Source: Coriobacteriia bacterium (GTDB lineage: Bacteria; Actinomycetota; Coriobacteriia; Anaerosomatales; PALSA-660). Taken from it: a stretch of 48,429 bases of DNA. The notes below the pieces were generated by a model. It worked only from the letters and a program-made list of their open reading frames with translations, ran no database searches and was not told where the DNA came from. The stretch lies in NCBI GenBank assembly GCA_025361505.1, contig JANYKZ010000051.1:1-48429 (forward strand), in the 5' to 3' direction. Every line of letters begins with the position of its first letter. The stretch's first letter is position 1. Positions 1 through 10,598 of the stretch are shown piece after piece. The translations under genes and the position numbers were made by a program.

Positions 1-5
1 CGCGC

Positions 6-644
6 TTGCCGTCGGCGCTCGCTCTCGCGGCCGCATGCCTGCTTGCGATCGTCGTCGTCGGCGTCCTGTCGTGGCGGGCGCTTGCGTCCGCCCTCTCAGG
101 CACAGCGGCCTACTACATGGTCTACGAGGGCCTCTTCTTCGTGGTCCACGGCTATCGGTGGTCATTGTCGTCGTTCAACTCGGAGGAGTTCCTGAAGCCC
201 TTCCTCAACGGGCGGATGACCGATGCGGTCATCGCAGGCGTCGTCGCCGCGTTCGTCGCGGCGGTGGTCTACCTTCTCATCCGCAGGCGGCCGCAACGCG
301 CGAAGGGTGAGTTCCTCTCCGGGTGGCTGGCCCTCGGCGTGGCGACGGTGCTGGTCGTTCAGGCGACGATCGGACTTCAGGTCGCCTGGTACCTGTGGTT
401 CTGGGGCGCGAGCGTGACCTGGTTCATCCCGGACCTCGCCATGGGCTTCAAGTACGACCTCGACCTCATCCAGCTCACCGGATTGGGGGCGGCTGCGTTG
501 CTGGCGCCCGTCGTGACCTGGCTCGTGGGGCGGTATCATCCCGTGAGGCGTTCCTCCGGTCCCGATGCGGGACCGGGCGAGGGCGCCGGAGTCCCGTCGA
601 AGCCACTGGTCCCTGTCGGGGCCGGTTCAGCCGCCAAGGAGTAG
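6..644 (+). CDS. Multi-pass membrane protein, function unknown (possibly truncated at the window edge)
   Basis: Open frame beginning at the window edge (TTG at 6) with several hydrophobic segments, ending just upstream of ubiD. Confidence 0.55.
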   Translation: MPSALALAAACLLAIVVVGVLSWRALASALSGTAAYYMVYEGLFFVVHGYRWSLSSFNSEEFLKPFLNGRMTDAVIAGVVAAFVAAVVYLLIRRRPQRAKGEFLSGWLALGVATVLVVQATIGLQVAWYLWFWGASVTWFIPDLAMGFKYDLDLIQLTGLGAAALLAPVVTWLVGRYHPVRRSSGPDAGPGEGAGVPSKPLVPVGAGSAAKE

Positions 645-647
645 ACG

Positions 648-2128
648 ATGGCCGTGAAGGACCTGCGCGAGTTCATGGCGCTGCTCGACAAGAAGGGCCA
701 ACTGAGGCGGGTCGCCGCTGAGCTGGATCCCGTGCTCGAGATCGGAGAGGTGACCGACCGCGTGAGCAAGGCCGTCGGTCCCGCGCTACTGTTCGAGAAC
801 CCGATCGACCGCGAGACGGGGCGCCGCTACACCATCCCGGTGGCGATCAACCTGATGGGCTCCTACGACCGCATGGCCTGGGCGATGGGGGTCGACGCCG
901 AGACCGGCACGTGGAAGGACCTCGACGCGGTCGGCAAGAGGCTGATGGACATGCTGCCCCTCGACATGCCCGCGTCGATGAAGGGCAAGCTCGACGTCCT
1001 TCTGGGCCTCAAGGATCTCGCCAACGCCGGCGCCAAGGAGGTCAGGAAGGCCCCCTGTCAGGAGGTCGTCCTCCGTGGCGACGAGGTGGATCTCGGGATG
1101 CTCCCGATCCTGAAGACGTGGCCGGAGGACGGCGGGCGCTTCATCACGCTGCCGGTGGTCGTCACGGCCGACCTCAAGGGCAAGCTCAACCTCGGCATGT
1201 ACCGGATGCAGGTCTTCGACCGGAACACGACCGGCATGCACATCCACGAGCACCACGATGGCGCCAAGAACATGCGCGAGCAGTTCGCTTCGGGCGTGAA
1301 GCGCGTTCCGGTCTCGGTCGCGCTCGGCGCAGACCCGGTCACGATCTTCTCCGCGACCGCGCCGGTCCCGCCGATCATCGACGAGTACCTCTTCGCCGGC
1401 ATCGTCCGCGGCGAGCCGGTCGAGGTCGTGAAGTGCGTGACGAACGACCTGATGGTCCCGGCCCATGCCGAGATCATCCTCGAGGGCTACGTCGAGGCGG
1501 GGGAGACCCGCTGGGAGGGCCCGTTCGGCGATCACACGGGCTACTACTCGCTCGCCGACGACTTCCCCGTGTTCCACTGCGAGGCCATCACCATGCGCCG
1601 CGACGCCATCTACCCCGCCACCATCGTGGGCCAGCCGCCGATGGAGGACTGCTACCTGGGGAAGGCCACGGAGCGGCTGTTCCTGCCGGTCGTCAAGGCG
1701 ATGATGCCCGAGGTCATCGACTACGACCTGCCGCTGGAAGGCGTCTTCCACAACTGCGCGATCTTCCAGATCAAGAAGGAGTTCGCGGGCCAGGCCTTCC
1801 GCGTGATGAACTTCGCCTGGTCCATGGGGCAGATGATGTTCACGAAGTTCGTCATCGTCGTGGACGCCGACGTGGACTGCCACGACTACTCGCAGGTCGC
1901 GTGGCGCTGCTTCAACAACGTCGATCCCAACCGCAACCTCCTGATCACCAAGGGACCGCTGGACCGCCTCGACCACTCGAGCACGATGCAGTCTTTCGGC
2001 TACAAGATGGGCATCGACGCCACGAAGCCGTTCCCGAACGAGGGGCACGACCGCGGGTGGCCGGACGCGCTCGAGATGAGTCCCGAGGTCAAGGCGCGCA
2101 TCGACGCCCTGTGGAAGGACCTCGGCCT

Positions 2129-2132
<4 letters not shown>
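648..2132 (+). CDS. ubiD: UbiD family decarboxylase (possibly menaquinone/futalosine pathway)
   Basis: Full-length 494 aa ORF with UbiD-like sequence; followed by ubiA and ubiX. Confidence 0.9.
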
Positions 2133-3016
<884 letters not shown>

Positions 3017-3029
3017 GGGAGCAAAAGCG

Positions 3030-3632
3030 ATGAAGACCTGGTTCGTCACGATCACGGGGGCCTCGGGCTCCGTCTACGGGCTGCGGCTCGTCGAGCAACT
3101 GCTCTCCGCCGGCATGGCCGTCACACTCGTCGTGACCGAGGCCGGTCGTGAGGTCATGGCCTTCGAGACGCCTCTGGCGCTTCCCGAGGCGCCGGCGGCG
3201 GCATCCGCTGCGGTCCTGCGCTTCCTGGAGCTTCCCGCGACGATGCCCCTGACCGTGGTCGCGCAGGACGACCTCTTCGACGCGGCTGCGTCGGGCTCCG
3301 CGCGGACCGCGGGCATGATCGTGTGTCCCGCGTCGATGGGATTCTGCGGCTCGGTGGCCGCGGGGCTGGCGTCCGATCTTCCGGAGCGCGCCGCCGACGT
3401 CATGCTCAAGGAGCGACGCCCGCTCGTCATGGTCCCGCGCGAGACGCCGTTCTCGCTCATCCACCTGCGGAACCTGACCGTGCTGGCGGAGTCGGGAGCG
3501 GTCATCGTGCCTGCGAACCCGGCCTTCTACCACAAGCCGCAGAGCATCGACGATCTCGTGGACTTCGTGGTGGGCAAGGTGCTCGACCAGATCGGGGTGG
3601 AGCACCATCTGTTCACTCGCTGGGCCGAATAG
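3030..3632 (+). CDS. ubiX: UbiX family flavin prenyltransferase
   Basis: TGASGSVYGLRLVEQL N-terminus, CPASMGFCGSVAAGLASDL; adjacent to ubiD/ubiA. Confidence 0.92.
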   Translation: MKTWFVTITGASGSVYGLRLVEQLLSAGMAVTLVVTEAGREVMAFETPLALPEAPAAASAAVLRFLELPATMPLTVVAQDDLFDAAASGSARTAGMIVCPASMGFCGSVAAGLASDLPERAADVMLKERRPLVMVPRETPFSLIHLRNLTVLAESGAVIVPANPAFYHKPQSIDDLVDFVVGKVLDQIGVEHHLFTRWAE

Positions 3633-3653
3633 CCACGCGGACGCGCGAACGGA

Positions 3654-3687
3654 AAGGGCCTGCCGGCAACACCGCCGGCAGGCCCTT
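3654..3687. terminator. Bidirectional intrinsic terminator between ubiX and the tRNA genes
   Basis: Perfect inverted repeat GGGCCTGCCGGC-AACACC-GCCGGCAGGCCC with flanking AA/TT. Confidence 0.8.
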
Positions 3688-3698
3688 CGTGCGTTCTA

Positions 3699-3772
3699 TG
3701 GAGGCGATGCCCGGATTCGAACCGGGGATAAAGGCTTTGCAGGCCTCTGCCTTGCCACTTGGCTACATCGCC
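3699..3772 (-). tRNA. tRNA-Cys (GCA)
   Basis: Cloverleaf on minus strand GGCGATG...CTGCAAA...GGTTCGAATCC...CATCGCC-T-CCA with encoded CCA. Confidence 0.95.
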
Positions 3773-3867
3773 ACGCTGGTGCGCCGTTGTCGGCGCCGCT
3801 CAAGAGGACGAAAGCCGGATCCGGGGGCCTACGAGCCATCCGGTCCCGGCCATCGGCGGGTGATCTA

Positions 3868-3943
3868 TGGAGCGGACGACCGGATTCGAACCGGCGACCC
3901 CAACCTTGGCAAGGTTGTGCTCTACCAACTGAGCCACGTCCGC
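3868..3943 (-). tRNA. tRNA-Gly (GCC)
   Basis: Minus-strand cloverleaf GCGGACG...TTGCCAA...GGTTCGAATCC...CGTCCGC-T-CCA. Confidence 0.95.
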
Positions 3944-4085
3944 ATACGCCGAAGCGCAAGGGGTAGGATAGCGAAGCCTCCACGGCCGCGCAAGGAGCAA
4001 GTACCCGCCACGAGCCTCGATTTCGGGACTGGCGCGCCGCGCGACTGGTCGGTACAATACCCAACGCTGCGCGGGTCGCAGTCAT

Positions 4086-4160
4086 GGGCGCTTAGCTCAG
4101 GGGGAGAGCACTTCCTTGACACGGAAGGGGTCGTAGGTTCAAATCCTACAGTGCCCACCA
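4086..4160 (+). tRNA. tRNA-Val (GAC)
   Basis: Cloverleaf GGGCGCT...TTGACAC...GGTTCAAATCC...AGTGCCC-A-CCA. Confidence 0.95.
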
Positions 4161-4170
4161 TGAATACCAG

Positions 4171-4215
4171 AACGCCCCTTTGGAGTCGTGTCCGATGACT
4201 CCGGAGGGGCGTTTG
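4171..4215 (+). terminator. Intrinsic terminator after tRNA-Val
   Basis: ACGCCCC-TTTGGAGTC ... GACTCCGGA-GGGGCGTTT inverted repeat followed by T-rich bases. Confidence 0.7.
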
Positions 4216-4293
4216 TAGTACGGGGAGACCGGATCAGTGCCGTATCATGGGCCGCGCTGACGTCGGAGGGACGAGCACACAGGGGAGCGTGCG

Positions 4294-6021
4294 GTGACGG
4301 TCGAACGTGAGGACTCAGTCGGGTCGGGCGGCGAACGCGTCGGGGTGACCGTGCGCGCACGTCTCTCGTCACTTCTGCCCGCGGCCGTGGTGTCGCTGGC
4401 ACTGGCGGCCGCCATCGTGGCGGGAGGCAAGGTCGTCATCGGGGGCGACTATCGGACCGCGTCCCTGGCGACGAACCACGTTCTGTCCTTCGGCCTTCTC
4501 GACGCCGTTTGGGTCGTCCTTCTGGCGGCCGCACTGACGACTGCGGTGGCGAACACCCCTCGGGTCTACCTATGGCTGGCGCGCCTCGGGCCGGCGTCCC
4601 GCATCCCCGTCGACGGGCGATCCGGCACGATGGTGCACGCGGCGCTCACCGGCGGGCTCATGGTCGCATGGCTCCCCATGCTCCTCACGTACGCTCCGGG
4701 CGGCGTGAACGTGGATGCGCTGTTCTCGATCCGGCAGGCGCTGTACGCGGGCACCTCCCTCGGCTGGGACAACCATCACCCGGTCGTCTACGCGCTCTTC
4801 CTGCGGGTCTGGCTCTCGATCGGCGCCCTGTTCCACTCGGTCACGGCGGGGGTCCTGATCGCGACCTGCGTGCAGTTCGTCATCATGGCCGCCGCGTGTG
4901 CGTACACCGTGGTCTGGCTGGCCAAGAGGGGGGTGCCGACCGTCTTCCTCGTGCTGGCCACAGTCTTCTTCGCGTTCGTGCCGGCCTTCCCGGTCTTCGC
5001 GGTGAGCCTGAGCAACGATGCGATCTTCGCGGCCCTGGTTCTGCTCTACTCGCTCCACTTGCTGGACGTGATCGCCAGTGAAGGCGCGCTCCTTTCAGCC
5101 CGCAGGGGTCTGGCGACCTTCGCCGCGCTCAGCCTGGCGATCATCTTCTGCCGCAACAACGGTGTCCTGGTCGTTCTCGCTGCCGGTGTCGCGCTCGCGT
5201 GTGTCTACGGGCCGAGGCTGAAGCCGGCCTACGTCGCGGTAGCGGTCATCCTCGCGTTCACCCTGATCGTACAAGGCCCCGTCTACAGCCTCTTCCACGT
5301 GGGCAAGCCCCTCGTCGAAGCCCTCGGCGTGCCCATCCAGCAGTTGGCGTACGTCGTCGTGACGGGCGGAGATCTCACTCAGCAGGACCGGTCGTTCCTC
5401 ACCCACCTCATGCCCATGGACCGCTGGCGGGTCGACTATGCGCCGTGCAGCGTGGACGCGATCAAGGGCGACAACGCATTCGACAAGAGCTACCTGACCA
5501 AACACACGGCGCAGTTCGCGACGACGTGGCTGAGCGCTCTGGTCCGGAACCCCGGATCGTTCGTGAACGCGTACCTGCTCGAGACGTTCGGGTACTGGAA
5601 GCCGGACATCGCCCCCGGCCCCATGCCGGGCCTTCCCGCAATCGCGGACAACACGCTGGGCCTCCACCGAACGGACCTGTTTCAGCGAGTGACGGGCCGA
5701 ACGTTGGCGCCCGGCTTCACAGCGATCGCGGGCTCGGTCGTGTGGCGAGACTGGCCGGCACTCGCCTGGACGGTGTGGATGGCCTTCGTGGCGGCCGCGG
5801 TACTCGCCTCGCTCGGCAAGGCCCGGTACATCGTGGGGCTCGTCCCCTGCTTCGCCTCATGGCTGGCGCTGATGCTCGCGGCGCCGGTCGCATCGAGCTT
5901 CCGGTACCTGCTGATGTTCCTGATCTCCCTGCCGGTCGTGATGTTGCTGCCGCTGATCGCGCTCCGTGACACGAGCGCGAGGCAGTCGAGCGTCCCCGAG
6001 ACCTCCGAGGTAACCCCATGA
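4294..6021 (+). CDS. Polytopic membrane protein, DUF6020/glycosyltransferase-like
   Basis: 575 aa, about a dozen hydrophobic segments, NVDALFSIRQALYAGTSLGWDNHHPVVYALFLR motif region; overlaps a GT2 gene. Confidence 0.7.
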   Translation: MTVEREDSVGSGGERVGVTVRARLSSLLPAAVVSLALAAAIVAGGKVVIGGDYRTASLATNHVLSFGLLDAVWVVLLAAALTTAVANTPRVYLWLARLGPASRIPVDGRSGTMVHAALTGGLMVAWLPMLLTYAPGGVNVDALFSIRQALYAGTSLGWDNHHPVVYALFLRVWLSIGALFHSVTAGVLIATCVQFVIMAAACAYTVVWLAKRGVPTVFLVLATVFFAFVPAFPVFAVSLSNDAIFAALVLLYSLHLLDVIASEGALLSARRGLATFAALSLAIIFCRNNGVLVVLAAGVALACVYGPRLKPAYVAVAVILAFTLIVQGPVYSLFHVGKPLVEALGVPIQQLAYVVVTGGDLTQQDRSFLTHLMPMDRWRVDYAPCSVDAIKGDNAFDKSYLTKHTAQFATTWLSALVRNPGSFVNAYLLETFGYWKPDIAPGPMPGLPAIADNTLGLHRTDLFQRVTGRTLAPGFTAIAGSVVWRDWPALAWTVWMAFVAAAVLASLGKARYIVGLVPCFASWLALMLAAPVASSFRYLLMFLISLPVVMLLPLIALRDTSARQSSVPETSEVTP

Positions 6022-6962
6022 AGACCGTCGTGCTCATACCCTGCTACAACGAGGCGCCGACGATCGCGAAGGTGGTCGCGAGCTTCAAGGCGCTTGCCCC
6101 CGACGTCGACGTCTACGTCTACGACAACAACTCCACGGATGACACGGGCCGGATCGCCACCGAAGCGGGCGCGATCGTGGTTCCCGAGTACCGGCAGGGC
6201 AAGGGTTTCGTGGTCCGCAGCATGTTCCGCGACATCGATGCAGACTGCTACGTGATGGTCGACGGCGACGACACCTACCGCGCGGACGAGGCGCTGGCGC
6301 TGTGCGCGCTCGTCCACGAGGGGCGCGCGGACATGGTGATCGGCGACCGGCTCTCGAGCACCTACTTCGAGCAGAACAAGCGGCGGTTCCACGGTGTGGG
6401 CAACCGTCTCGTGCGCTCGCTGGTCAACCGCATCTTCCACAGTGACGTGCACGACATCATGACCGGGTGCCGCTGCTTCAGCAGGACGTTCATCAAGTCG
6501 TTCCCCGTCCTGTCCGGCGGGTTCCAGATCGAGACCGAGATGACCATCCACGCCCTCGACGGCCGGTTCCTCATCCGCGAGGTCCCCATCGACTACCGCG
6601 ACCGCCCCGAGGGCAGCGTATCCAAACTCGACACGTTCCCCGACGGCTTCCGGGTCCTGAACACGATCGTCGGGCTGTTCCGCGACTACCGGCCGATGGT
6701 CTTCTTCGGCATCATCTCGCTCCTGCTGTTCGTCGTCTCGCTCATCATGTTCGCCGTGCCCCTTGCGGAGTACCTGGAGACGGGGCTGGTGTCGAGGCTC
6801 CCCACGCTCGTGGTCGCCGTGGCCTTCGGGACCAGCGCCCTGCTGTCGCTCGTCCTCGGTGTGGTGCTCGAGTCGACGCGCATCCAGTCGAAGCAGTTCT
6901 ACGAGCTCGCGCTCACGCTGCTCAAGGAGCAGAACGAGATCAAGCAGGCCGTCCGCGGGTGA
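6018..6962 (+). CDS. Family 2 glycosyltransferase with C-terminal TM helices
   Basis: VVLIPCYNEAPTIAKVV, YDNNSTDDT, MVDGDDTY; ATGA overlap with the preceding ORF. Confidence 0.9.
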   Translation: MKTVVLIPCYNEAPTIAKVVASFKALAPDVDVYVYDNNSTDDTGRIATEAGAIVVPEYRQGKGFVVRSMFRDIDADCYVMVDGDDTYRADEALALCALVHEGRADMVIGDRLSSTYFEQNKRRFHGVGNRLVRSLVNRIFHSDVHDIMTGCRCFSRTFIKSFPVLSGGFQIETEMTIHALDGRFLIREVPIDYRDRPEGSVSKLDTFPDGFRVLNTIVGLFRDYRPMVFFGIISLLLFVVSLIMFAVPLAEYLETGLVSRLPTLVVAVAFGTSALLSLVLGVVLESTRIQSKQFYELALTLLKEQNEIKQAVRG

Positions 6963-6998
6963 GGCATCGGTTCGTCGTCCGTCCGGGTATGAATCCGA

Positions 6999-7028
6999 GA
7001 GGCCCCCGAGGCTGCCTGCGGGGGCCTC
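6999..7028 (+). terminator. Intrinsic terminator
   Basis: GAGGCCCCCG / CGGGGGCCTC inverted repeat after the GT2 gene. Confidence 0.65.
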
Positions 7029-7091
7029 GCGCTATCGTCGGCGGCGTGCATGCCGATACATGTTCGTGAACCGGTAACAGGGAGGTGGCAC

Positions 7092-7709
7092 ATGAGCGCT
7101 GAGTTCCTGGTCTTCGTCTCGATCTACGGGATCGCGCTCGTCGCCGCGTCCCTGATAGTTCTCACGCCCAGGGGTCAGACGCTGCTACTCTGTTCAGTAG
7201 AGCGACTGGGCAAGGGTCTGGGGGCCGGGCCGTGGAGTCTGCTCGATACGTTCGGGCACGAAGTCCCGGGGGAGACCATGCGCGCTGCTGACCGCGCGGC
7301 ACTCGCCGAATCCTATGTGGCGTCTGCCGAGAGGGAGACGCTCGCGGGCGCACGCGCCACGCTCTGGGTGCTCATCGGCGGATTCGTTGCCAGCGTCCTT
7401 GCCTCGATCGTCATCATCGGAGTGCTGCCGCCGCTCGTCGAAAGCGGCCAGTGGCTCTACCAGACGTACGTTCACGTCGCGATGCTCGTCGTGTACGGGA
7501 CCGCGGCCGGGGGGCTTGCAGCAGGCGTCGTGCTCGTCGCATGGCTTCTGCACCGCACGGTGCTGCTGAACCGCACCGACGGGTGCGCCATCACGCGGGA
7601 CCTGCTCGGCGCGGCACGCGCGAACCGGTTGCCTTCGGATGTCAGCGCCGAGCTGGCCGAAGGCCCGTATCCGCGACTCGAGAGGATGCTGTGCCATGCC
7701 TCCTCGTAG
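7092..7709 (+). CDS. Membrane protein at head of minor-pilin operon
   Basis: ATG at 7092 preceded by GGGAGGTGG; 3-4 hydrophobic segments; overlaps the next pilin gene. Confidence 0.65.
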   Translation: MSAEFLVFVSIYGIALVAASLIVLTPRGQTLLLCSVERLGKGLGAGPWSLLDTFGHEVPGETMRAADRAALAESYVASAERETLAGARATLWVLIGGFVASVLASIVIIGVLPPLVESGQWLYQTYVHVAMLVVYGTAAGGLAAGVVLVAWLLHRTVLLNRTDGCAITRDLLGAARANRLPSDVSAELAEGPYPRLERMLCHASS

Positions 7710-8379
7710 AGCCCACGTCGAGCCGGATGCGGCCCCGTTCGCACCGATGCGGATCGACGGCGCCGATGCGGGCTTCAGCTTCGTCGAACTCCTGGTCGCG
7801 CTCACCCTGCTGCTGTTCACGGTGGTGGCGGTCATGGGGTTGTCGATGACCTCGTCGTTCATGGCGAATTCCGCGCGTCAGAACTCCGCGATGGTCAACG
7901 CCGGCGCCAACTACCTCGAGCGCGTGCGCCAGCTGCCCTACGCGAGCGTCGGCACGCGCACTCCGCCCAGCGGCGCTCCGACCGGGACGCTCGACACCTC
8001 CGTGACGACCACCGCGTCCTACATCGTCACCGTGACGCCGACCGTGACCTGGGGGCGCCCCAACGACCCGATCCCGAATGACACCGCGATCAAGACCGTG
8101 ACCTTGACCATCACATCATCCAAGATCGGTGGCGGCTCGCCGATGTCGTACACGACCTCGGCCGTGATCGCCGACATCGGATCGGCCGCGTGTTTGGATC
8201 CGCCGGGCCCGGCGGCGCTCGTGGCGCAGGCCGAGGGTGCCGTGACGCCAGGGCCCGCGCCTGCACCCTTCGCCGAACCGGCGGGATCCGTGAGGGGGAG
8301 CGGGCTCGCGTCGCCCGCATCTCCGAGGGCGTCCGCCCGGACCGTTGCCGATGCCGGCTTCCGGCGGGTGATCACATGA
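7696..8379 (+). CDS. Type IV prepilin-like protein (PilV-like)
   Basis: Class III prepilin signal GFSFVELLVALTLLLFTVVAVMG. Confidence 0.85.
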   Translation: MPPRRAHVEPDAAPFAPMRIDGADAGFSFVELLVALTLLLFTVVAVMGLSMTSSFMANSARQNSAMVNAGANYLERVRQLPYASVGTRTPPSGAPTGTLDTSVTTTASYIVTVTPTVTWGRPNDPIPNDTAIKTVTLTITSSKIGGGSPMSYTTSAVIADIGSAACLDPPGPAALVAQAEGAVTPGPAPAPFAEPAGSVRGSGLASPASPRASARTVADAGFRRVIT

Positions 8380-9032
8380 GCCTGAGGCGGGCTCCCCACG
8401 ACAGCGGGTTCTCCCTCGTGGAGCTGGTCATCGTCATGGGTCTCCTGGGGACGACCCTCGCGGTCGTGTTCGGCGCCGTGAACGTCCTCACGCTCTCGGC
8501 CTCGACGAGTACGGAGGAGAGCGCGGCAGCTCGCGACCTGTCCTACTCGATGGAGTTGCTCAGCAAGACGCTCATGGGCAGCAAGGTGCTCTATGCGTCC
8601 GACAACCAGATCGTGGTGCTGACGCAGGTGGGCGGCAGTGCCTGGCAGGTGAGCAGCATCATCGCAACCGCGGGTGTCGCTCCCGCGGCCACGCGCGGAC
8701 AGCTCATCTGGGAACGGTGGTCGAGCGACGCGAGCGGGACGGCGCCGAGCGGCGCCAGCCACGTCGTCTGGCTGATGAGCGACCGGAACGTCAATCGATA
8801 CACGACGCCCGCCACCACGCTGTTCACCTACTACAAATCGACCGATGCCACGCTCACGGCGGCCGCGGACTGGAACAGTTCTGCGGGGACCCGGGTTGCG
8901 GCATTCACCGTGACGCCGTCGGGCGGCTACACGGTCACGGGTATCACGCGCATACGGCTGCACATCGCCTCTGCGTTCAACGCCGGTGTGCACGACGACT
9001 ACCGCGACGTCGTTCTGCGCTTGGGGAGCTGA
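8376..9032 (+). CDS. Type IV prepilin-like protein (PilW-like)
   Basis: DSGFSLVELVIVMGLLGTTLAVVFG; ATGA overlap with the upstream gene. Confidence 0.85.
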   Translation: MSLRRAPHDSGFSLVELVIVMGLLGTTLAVVFGAVNVLTLSASTSTEESAAARDLSYSMELLSKTLMGSKVLYASDNQIVVLTQVGGSAWQVSSIIATAGVAPAATRGQLIWERWSSDASGTAPSGASHVVWLMSDRNVNRYTTPATTLFTYYKSTDATLTAAADWNSSAGTRVAAFTVTPSGGYTVTGITRIRLHIASAFNAGVHDDYRDVVLRLGS

Positions 9033-9033
9033 C

Positions 9034-10503
9034 ATGGGCACGAAGCACACCGATAGGTGCAACGACTCGGGGATCGCTCTCGCGATCGTCATGAGCGTCA
9101 TCGCGCTCATGGTGCTCCTGGCGACCGGCGCGTTCTACATCTCGAGCCAGACGCTCTTCGAGACGCAGATGGCGGCTCACCATGACTCCGCCTTCCAGGC
9201 GGCGAGTTCGGGCGTCGTCGTCGCGTTCGCCGACCTGAGGTCCCGGCTCGCGAGCGGGACCGTCGTTGCCGGCACGGTCGTGAGCGGCAGCATCACCGCG
9301 TCCTCGGCGGCCTACGTGGCGACCTCGAGCCTGAACGCCGCGCAGAGCGCCTACGACTGCACGTCGACGGGGACCACCCCCGACGGAACGAAGGAGGTCG
9401 TGGTCGCGTCGTTCGCGATCGTCCCGCCCTCCGCGCAGCCACTCCCGTTCGGCAACGACGTCTTCTACTTCGGCGGAGCCCAGGTCGGCAGCGTGAACGG
9501 CAACGGTACCGTCTCAGGACCCTTCTTCGTCCTCTATCCGCCACCGGTTCCGCCGGCGGGGTTCACGACGTTCCAGTTCAACGGGAACGAGAAGATGAGC
9601 GGCGGACCGGTCTACATCCAGAACGGGAACTTCCTGTCGAACAAGTCGGCCGGTACGAACCCCACGCTCGTCTACACGAACGGGACCGTGAACGGCTTCT
9701 CGGACATCGGGATCAACCACAGCGGCTTCGTCAGGTATCCGTTGGAGTCGACGGCCACGCTGACGGTGACCCGCGTCAACGTCAGTACCTTCCTGGCCAC
9801 ATCACTGGCGAACGCGACCGCACAATCGAGCGACAACCTCCTCGGGAACACGGCGACCGCGGTCCAGGAGGTCAGCGCCGTTGGCGTTCCGAGTACGTAC
9901 CTTCGTACGCGCGGTCCCAACGTGGTCGCGTCAGGTCCCTACAAAGTGGTCAGCAGCTCCGTGGCCTCTGGCGGTCTCACGATCCCGAGCGCCAACTCGT
10001 TCGGGCTCTATCCTGGCACCGCCCACGATGACTTCGCCTATGACAAGACGAAGAAGATCCTGTACGTCGAGGGGACCGTCTTCGTGTGGGGCTCGCTCAC
10101 GATCAACCAGAGCATCACGTACGTCGGCAACGGCACGATCGTGTGCTCGGGCGACCTGAACGTCGGCGCGAACGTCCTCCCGGCGACCAGCGGGAACGCG
10201 CCGGACGCCACGCACCTGCTGTGTCTGTTCACCGCGGGCCAGGCGAACTTCCCCTCGAACAACACCAACTTCACGGGAGCGCTCTACTCGATCGGCTCGG
10301 TGTCGCTGCCCGCGAACAACCTGGTGCTCACGGGATCGTTCCTCTCGGAGGGCGGGCTGATCAACGCGCAGAACGGCGTGAACATCACCGCGCTCCCTCT
10401 CATCGGCGCCTACATCTCGCCGGGGATGCCCAACCTCGTCAACACGTCGAGCGGCTCAGGCGGTGCGAACGGACTGCGGATGACCGCGTGGCGTCGTCTG
10501 TAG
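9034..10503 (+). CDS. Large PilX-like pilus-associated protein with repetitive beta-rich C-terminal region
   Basis: N-terminal DSGIALAIVMSVIALMVLLATGAFYISSQT helix, then about 440 aa rich in G/N/T/S/V; last gene of pilin operon. Confidence 0.65.
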   Translation: MGTKHTDRCNDSGIALAIVMSVIALMVLLATGAFYISSQTLFETQMAAHHDSAFQAASSGVVVAFADLRSRLASGTVVAGTVVSGSITASSAAYVATSSLNAAQSAYDCTSTGTTPDGTKEVVVASFAIVPPSAQPLPFGNDVFYFGGAQVGSVNGNGTVSGPFFVLYPPPVPPAGFTTFQFNGNEKMSGGPVYIQNGNFLSNKSAGTNPTLVYTNGTVNGFSDIGINHSGFVRYPLESTATLTVTRVNVSTFLATSLANATAQSSDNLLGNTATAVQEVSAVGVPSTYLRTRGPNVVASGPYKVVSSSVASGGLTIPSANSFGLYPGTAHDDFAYDKTKKILYVEGTVFVWGSLTINQSITYVGNGTIVCSGDLNVGANVLPATSGNAPDATHLLCLFTAGQANFPSNNTNFTGALYSIGSVSLPANNLVLTGSFLSEGGLINAQNGVNITALPLIGAYISPGMPNLVNTSSGSGGANGLRMTAWRRL

Positions 10504-10598
10504 ACCACTGAACCTCGGGCTCCTGTCGAGGTCGCGTGCGGGCCCCCGCGCCACTATCATGGCGTGACAGCCCACATGAGCGACGGACAGGTGCAGCC

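Noticed and set aside
3323-4198. ORFs containing peptides such as MVGTVGFEPTTPSVSRKCS, DRIRTGDPNLGKVVLYQLSHVR and MPGFEPGIKALQASALPLGYIAT
   Set aside because: Translations of the tRNA-Cys, -Gly and -Val genes; a well-known spurious ORF artefact
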